The notes under the pieces were generated by a model. That model was given only the letters and a program-made list of their open reading frames with translations, was not told the origin of the DNA and made no database searches. From an uncultured Oscillibacter sp. (GTDB lineage Bacteria; Bacillota_A; Clostridia; Oscillospirales; Oscillospiraceae): DNA of 8,588 nucleotides. How positions within the stretch are numbered: the stretch's first letter is position 1; each line of letters starts with the position of its first letter. Location of the stretch: the NCBI GenBank assembly GCA_948902155.1, contig CAQVQZ010000090.1, positions 1-8,588 of the forward strand, written 5' to 3'. Of the stretch, positions 5,687-8,588 are shown piece after piece. Position numbers and translations under genes: made by a program.

Positions 5687-5700
5687 CTGTGTTGACTATA
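5678..5700. promoter_or_regulatory. Perfect palindrome, probable repressor operator
   Basis: TATAGTCAAC and GTTGACTATA form a perfect 10-bp inverted repeat around a 3-nt centre (TGT). It covers the -35 box of the DegV-family gene and lies in the gap between this gene and the divergent membrane-protein gene at 5855. There is no T-tract, so it is not a terminator. Size and symmetry suit a dimeric repressor such as a MarR-type regulator. No regulator gene adjoins it, so its binder is unknown. Confidence 0.7.
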
Positions 5701-5854
5701 ACACATAGGGCGGCGGAAATCCATAGTGGAATCTGGCGAAATTGCGCCTCTGGGGGAGGAAAGATTTGCGGTTCCTGTGGGAGAGGGGGGAAGCGCATAT
5801 TTTTCCGGTTTTGGCATAAACTGACGGCAGTTTTGACTTGGGGAGGCCGGACGA

Positions 5855-6397
5855 ATGAAACGGAGGCTGTTTTTCTGGGAGGCGGGAGGCTTTTTGTTCA
5901 CCGGGGCGCTGGGTACGCTGCTCCACTTCGTCTATGAGTGGAGCGGCGGCGGGACGGCGGCGGCGGTGATATCCGCCGTCAACGAGTCCACGTGGGAGCA
6001 CATGAAGCTGCTGTTTGTGCCGCTGTTTTTGTTCTCCGTGGCGCAGGTCTGCCTGCTGGGGCGGAATTACCCCAACTTTTTGGCGGTCCGGGCCGTCAGC
6101 GCCCTGGCGGGACTGGCTTTGATTCCGATTCTCTTTTACACCTACACCGGGGCGCTGGGGCGGAACTATGACTGGGTGAACATCGCCATATTTTTTGTGG
6201 CGGACCTGGGGGCCTTTGCGCTGGACTTCTGGCTGCTGCGGCGGGGAAGGTGCTCCGCCGGGTGGCAGCAGCTGCTGGGGCTGGGTGCGCTGTGGGGACT
6301 GCTGTTCTGCTTTGTGTGGTGTACCTTCCGGCCGGTGAGGCTGCCGCTGTGGCAGGACCCGGTGACGGGGAGTTATGGGATGGAGAACGCCTCCTGA
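5855..6397 (+). CDS. Five-helix membrane protein, DUF6512-like
   Basis: A 180-aa integral membrane protein. The start ATG 5855 has GGGGAGG 8 nt upstream. Predicted helices lie at about 6-30, 48-69, 78-98, 105-127 and 138-156. Likely conserved features are LHFVYEWSGG (23-32), the polar motif SAVNESTWEHMKLL (40-53) at the membrane edge, PILFYTYTGALG (90-101), and the C-terminal PLWQDPVTGSYG. These match my recollection of the clostridial DUF6512 family, which has no assigned function. The invariant-looking N-E-S-x-x-E-H cluster could bind a metal or a polar ligand, but this is conjecture. The gene is divergent from the DegV-family gene and stands alone; no clear promoter of its own or classic terminator was found, and repeat copy B begins 35 nt after its stop. 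Confidence 0.9.
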   Translation: MKRRLFFWEAGGFLFTGALGTLLHFVYEWSGGGTAAAVISAVNESTWEHMKLLFVPLFLFSVAQVCLLGRNYPNFLAVRAVSALAGLALIPILFYTYTGALGRNYDWVNIAIFFVADLGAFALDFWLLRRGRCSAGWQQLLGLGALWGLLFCFVWCTFRPVRLPLWQDPVTGSYGMENAS

Positions 6398-6431
6398 TGG
6401 GGGACGATACAGCGCGGTTATAAAAAAGGTT

Positions 6432-6672
6432 CTTTTGGAAATGCGGATCAAGGTTTGAAAAGGAGAGCGCGAAGCGCAGGAAAAAGTTTCGCCAGCCTTT
6501 GAAAAGGCTGCGGGGTTCCAAGGGGCGGAGCCCATTGGGCGCGCCCGCAGGCGCGAAACTCTCAGCCGCGACTTAAAAATCTCTCGTAATAAATTGTGTA
6601 AGTCGCGGCCCAGCGCCTTTGCCGCGAAGCGGGCAAACAGCCCGCCTCACTCTCGATTCGCATTTTGAAAAG
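6432..6672 (+). repeat. Structured interspersed repeat, copy B, with terminal inverted repeats
   Basis: Second copy of the element at 4400-4676, in the same orientation, between the DUF6512-like gene and the large minus-strand gene. The left block (6448-6573) is about 90% like copy A and the right block (6624-6672) is clearly related. The outer 21 nt at each end (6432-6452 and 6652-6672) are imperfect inverted repeats sharing CTTTT, AAATGCG and ATC at matching positions. The unique middle carries GCCGCGACTTA and TAAGTCGCGGC, a perfect 11-bp inverted repeat with a 23-nt loop (6564-6608). Hairpins of the left block are kept: GCGC-GAA-GCGC, AGCCTTT/AAAGGCT, GGGC-GGA-GCCC and CGCGCC/GGCGCG. No transposase is present, so a MITE-like element or structured RNA is the best reading. 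No convincing target duplication was found. Confidence 0.85.
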
Positions 6673-6696
6673 GGCTCCCGGCGAAGCCGGTCGGAG

Positions 6697-6753
6697 ATTG
6701 CCGAGGGACTCCTTCTATTGCCAGCCTTGCAATAGAAGGAGTCCCTCGGTAAT
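6697..6753. repeat. Long 25-bp hairpin after repeat copy B
   Basis: A perfect 21-bp inverted repeat (6701-6721 with 6729-6749) with a 7-nt loop extends outward by one G-T and three A-T pairs to 25 bp. Neither strand has a proper T-tract directly after it; the plus side continues as TAATATTATTAAC. It lies about 110 nt past the stop of the large minus-strand gene. It could stop transcription from either side or be a palindromic REP-like repeat. A small CCGGC-GAA-GCCGG hairpin at 6678-6690 separates it from copy B. Confidence 0.85.
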
Positions 6754-6863
6754 ATTATTAACTTCAAAAACGCTTTGCTTTCGCCCTTCGCAAATGCCAC
6801 CTTCTTTTCCGAAGACACTTTTTAACGGAATTCCATAGCTTCTAAAAAAGCGTTTCCTCTTCC
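6754..6863. other. AT-rich spacer, no gene
   Basis: About 110 nt between the long hairpin and the end of the large minus-strand gene. It contains AAACGCTTT (6768-6776) and its complement AAAGCGTTT (6847-6855), a 9-bp inverted pair about 70 nt apart. An 81-codon open frame crossing this spacer into the repeats lacks a ribosome binding site and is not supported as a gene. No classic terminator is visible. Confidence 0.5.
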
Positions 6864-8588
6864 TCAGTTATCCCAATCAATATACTCGAAATCCGTAGCC
6901 GTCACAATGCCGTGCTCCGGGAACTCCGCCCCCTCCAGCACATAGGTGTACCGGATATGGTCCCTCACATTCAGCAGCACGGCCAGGGGCACCTCCGCGG
7001 AATTGAAGTCCAGATAGCCCAGACTGTTCTCCATGCGGACGTAATAGTGGGTGTTGCCCTCAATGACGGCGCTGCGAATCTCGGCGACGATGCCCTCCTG
7101 CTCCTGGGCGTTGCCGGAGATGGGCGTCTGCTCCCCCGCGCCGATCAGCCCCCGGTGGGCCAGGGTCTGGCGGTAGCTGTTTTCGCACTCGGCCACCGTG
7201 GCCCCGGTGGACACCACGTCATACTGCTGGACGTTGACCATGGCGAACATCTTCACCAGCCCGTCGGCCCCCTTCAGGGCCATGAAGTAGGTGGGCTGAT
7301 TGGCAATGTTCAGCAGCAGGGGGAAGGTGGCCTTGTAGTTCATCTGCTGGACCTGGCTCTGGGCGGACTCCATGGCGGAGAACTCCTCCGCCCCGGCGAT
7401 GGAGTAAAAATGCGTCTCCTTGGTCCGCTGGTTGGAGAGGATGAAGCCGATGTTGGACTCGTCGGAGGTGACGGAGGTGACGCCGGTGTACATATACACG
7501 TCGTCCTCCAGGGCGATATAGTTGTACCCGTCGGTGGTGACGGTCACGTCCTTCTGCCCGAAGATGGAGTTGAGGAAGCCGTTGTGATACATGCCGTAGA
7601 AGTCGTACTGCTGGACGATGATGTCGGCGGAGTACAGCCGGTCCACCCAGTTGGGGACCTGCTCGTGGTATTCGCTTTCGCCGGTGATGGCGTTCACCAG
7701 CACCGCGCCCTTCACGTCCACGCCGCCAAACAGCCCGATGCTCCGCACGATTCGGGAGCAGACCCAGTAGGGCGTGCCCTCCTCGTCGATCTCGAAGACC
7801 GGCTCGTCAAACATCATGGTGGGGTAGCGGAACCGGAGATGCCGGTAGAGGTTCCGGCCGAAATGCTCCGCCACGGTGTACTTCATGCCCTCCGGCAGGC
7901 GGACCACCTCGGCCTCCTGGCTCACCATGTCGATGATGATATAGGCGGGCAGGCCCTCGCTCCGGTTGGTAAACCATTTGATGAGGTCCCCGTAGCGCAG
8001 GGAGGTCACCCGCACCGGGCGGCCCTGGTAGTTGATCTGGGTATAGGTGGGCAGGATTTCAAACTGGGAAACCATGTCCGCCAGCTCGCCCAGTTTCCGG
8101 GTGCCCAGCTGAGTGGCGGAGTCCGCGTCCAGCATGGGAATCTGGTCATAGGAAATTTCCTCCACCTCGGCGGTAAAGTCCCCGGCCTGAATAGGGAGGA
8201 GCTTGGAATAGCTCCCCGCCCGCAGTACCACCCAGCTGGCCACAGCGCCCAGGGCCAGGATAACGATCAGGACCACCACCGCCAGGAAGGGAACGGCGCA
8301 CTGCTTGCGCACAAAATGGAAATAACCCTTGATGCTGCCGTCGCCCTGAAAGCCGGAGGTGAAGACGGCGCAGACGCAGTACACAGCGCAGAGGAGGAAG
8401 ACGAAGACATAAAACTCCTCGGCGTGGAGGTTCAGGGCGGGAAGCTCCAGATAGAAATAGACCAGACCGAAAACCAGGGTGACCGCCAGGTTGGTCAGGG
8501 TGCGGCTGAACGCGCTGCCCATGGCGCGGCGGGGCTTGCGGGCCTTGCGGGGGCGGGGATTCGCGCCCCCGCCCTGAAAGCCCTCAGG
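6864..8588 (-). CDS. Large membrane-anchored protein of unknown function (start beyond right edge)
   Basis: At least 574 residues are visible. The first ATG in view (8520-8522) has no ribosome binding site, and the frame stays open to the edge through a very basic stretch (RPRKARKPRRAMGSAFSR), so the true start is outside. Counting from the edge, three hydrophobic segments lie at about 32-52, 58-80 and 98-123. A basic cytoplasmic loop (KGYFHFVRKQ) lies between the second and third, which places the remaining ~450 residues outside the membrane. That domain is rich in aromatic and beta-strand-like segments, for example RYGDLIKWFTNRSEGLPAYI, GVDVKGAVLVNAITGESEY, YMYTGVTSVTSDESNIGFIL and QPTYFMALKGADGLVKMFAM, with a separate small C-terminal beta-rich region (about 487-574). 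I recall similar unnamed proteins in Oscillospiraceae but cannot name a family or function. No catalytic motif is evident. Confidence 0.93.
   Translation of the reverse strand, partial: PEGFQGGGANPRPRKARKPRRAMGSAFSRTLTNLAVTLVFGLVYFYLELPALNLHAEEFYVFVFLLCAVYCVCAVFTSGFQGDGSIKGYFHFVRKQCAVPFLAVVVLIVILALGAVASWVVLRAGSYSKLLPIQAGDFTAEVEEISYDQIPMLDADSATQLGTRKLGELADMVSQFEILPTYTQINYQGRPVRVTSLRYGDLIKWFTNRSEGLPAYIIIDMVSQEAEVVRLPEGMKYTVAEHFGRNLYRHLRFRYPTMMFDEPVFEIDEEGTPYWVCSRIVRSIGLFGGVDVKGAVLVNAITGESEYHEQVPNWVDRLYSADIIVQQYDFYGMYHNGFLNSIFGQKDVTVTTDGYNYIALEDDVYMYTGVTSVTSDESNIGFILSNQRTKETHFYSIAGAEEFSAMESAQSQVQQMNYKATFPLLLNIANQPTYFMALKGADGLVKMFAMVNVQQYDVVSTGATVAECENSYRQTLAHRGLIGAGEQTPISGNAQEQEGIVAEIRSAVIEGNTHYYVRMENSLGYLDFNSAEVPLAVLLNVRDHIRYTYVLEGAEFPEHGIVTATDFEYIDWDN

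Noticed and set aside
5696..6535. 279-codon minus-strand open frame across the DUF6512-like gene and repeat copy B
   Set aside because: It starts inside the repeat, has no ribosome binding site, and is antisense to a convincing membrane-protein gene. Similar N-termini arise from both repeat copies and are not evidence of a protein.
6573..6818. 81-codon minus-strand open frame through the repeat and long hairpin
   Set aside because: It crosses two structured repeats, lacks a ribosome binding site and shows no protein features.

Overview
The window looks like chromosomal DNA from a high-GC, low-motility-type gut Firmicute, most likely an Oscillospiraceae member (the Flavonifractor / Lawsonibacter / Oscillibacter kind). 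This is inferred from GC-rich codon use, strong AGGAGG-type ribosome binding sites, and small clostridial families recognisable by eye (DUF6514-like, DUF6512-like, a DegV variant). Nine protein genes are supported, two of them cut by the window edges. No tRNA, rRNA, CRISPR array, transposase or phage gene was seen.

Layout, left to right. (1) 1-714, minus: 5' two thirds of a branched-chain amino acid aminotransferase (ilvE) with a near-consensus promoter at 802-830. (2) 982-1563, plus: an unnamed 193-aa protein with a faint PD-(D/E)XK-like signature. (3) 1625-2087, minus: a small Xre-type regulator overlapping a DUF6514-like protein; this pair and gene 2 converge on one shared 12-bp hairpin terminator. 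(4) 2386-4373, minus: an OmpR-family response regulator and sensor kinase with overlapping ends, closed by a terminator at 2288-2333. (5) 4759-5598, minus: a DegV-family fatty-acid-binding protein with its own terminator, a promoter, and a perfect 10-3-10 palindrome over the -35 box. (6) 5855-6397, plus: a five-helix membrane protein (DUF6512-like). (7) 6864-8588, minus: a large membrane-anchored protein with a big extracytoplasmic domain; its true start lies beyond the right edge.

The most unusual content is between genes. Two copies of a non-coding element sit at about 4400-4676 and 6432-6672 in the same orientation. They share a ~125-nt left block (about 90% identical by hand alignment) made of four small hairpins, and a ~45-nt right block. 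The middles are unrelated. Copy B has imperfect inverted repeats at its tips. Copy A lies in the probable leader of the two-component operon; copy B lies after the DUF6512-like gene and is followed by a separate 25-bp hairpin. This is best read as a MITE-like or structured-RNA repeat family with exchangeable cores. The genes themselves look like ordinary housekeeping and accessory genes rather than one linked pathway; the two-component operon appears to be self-contained and possibly autoregulated.
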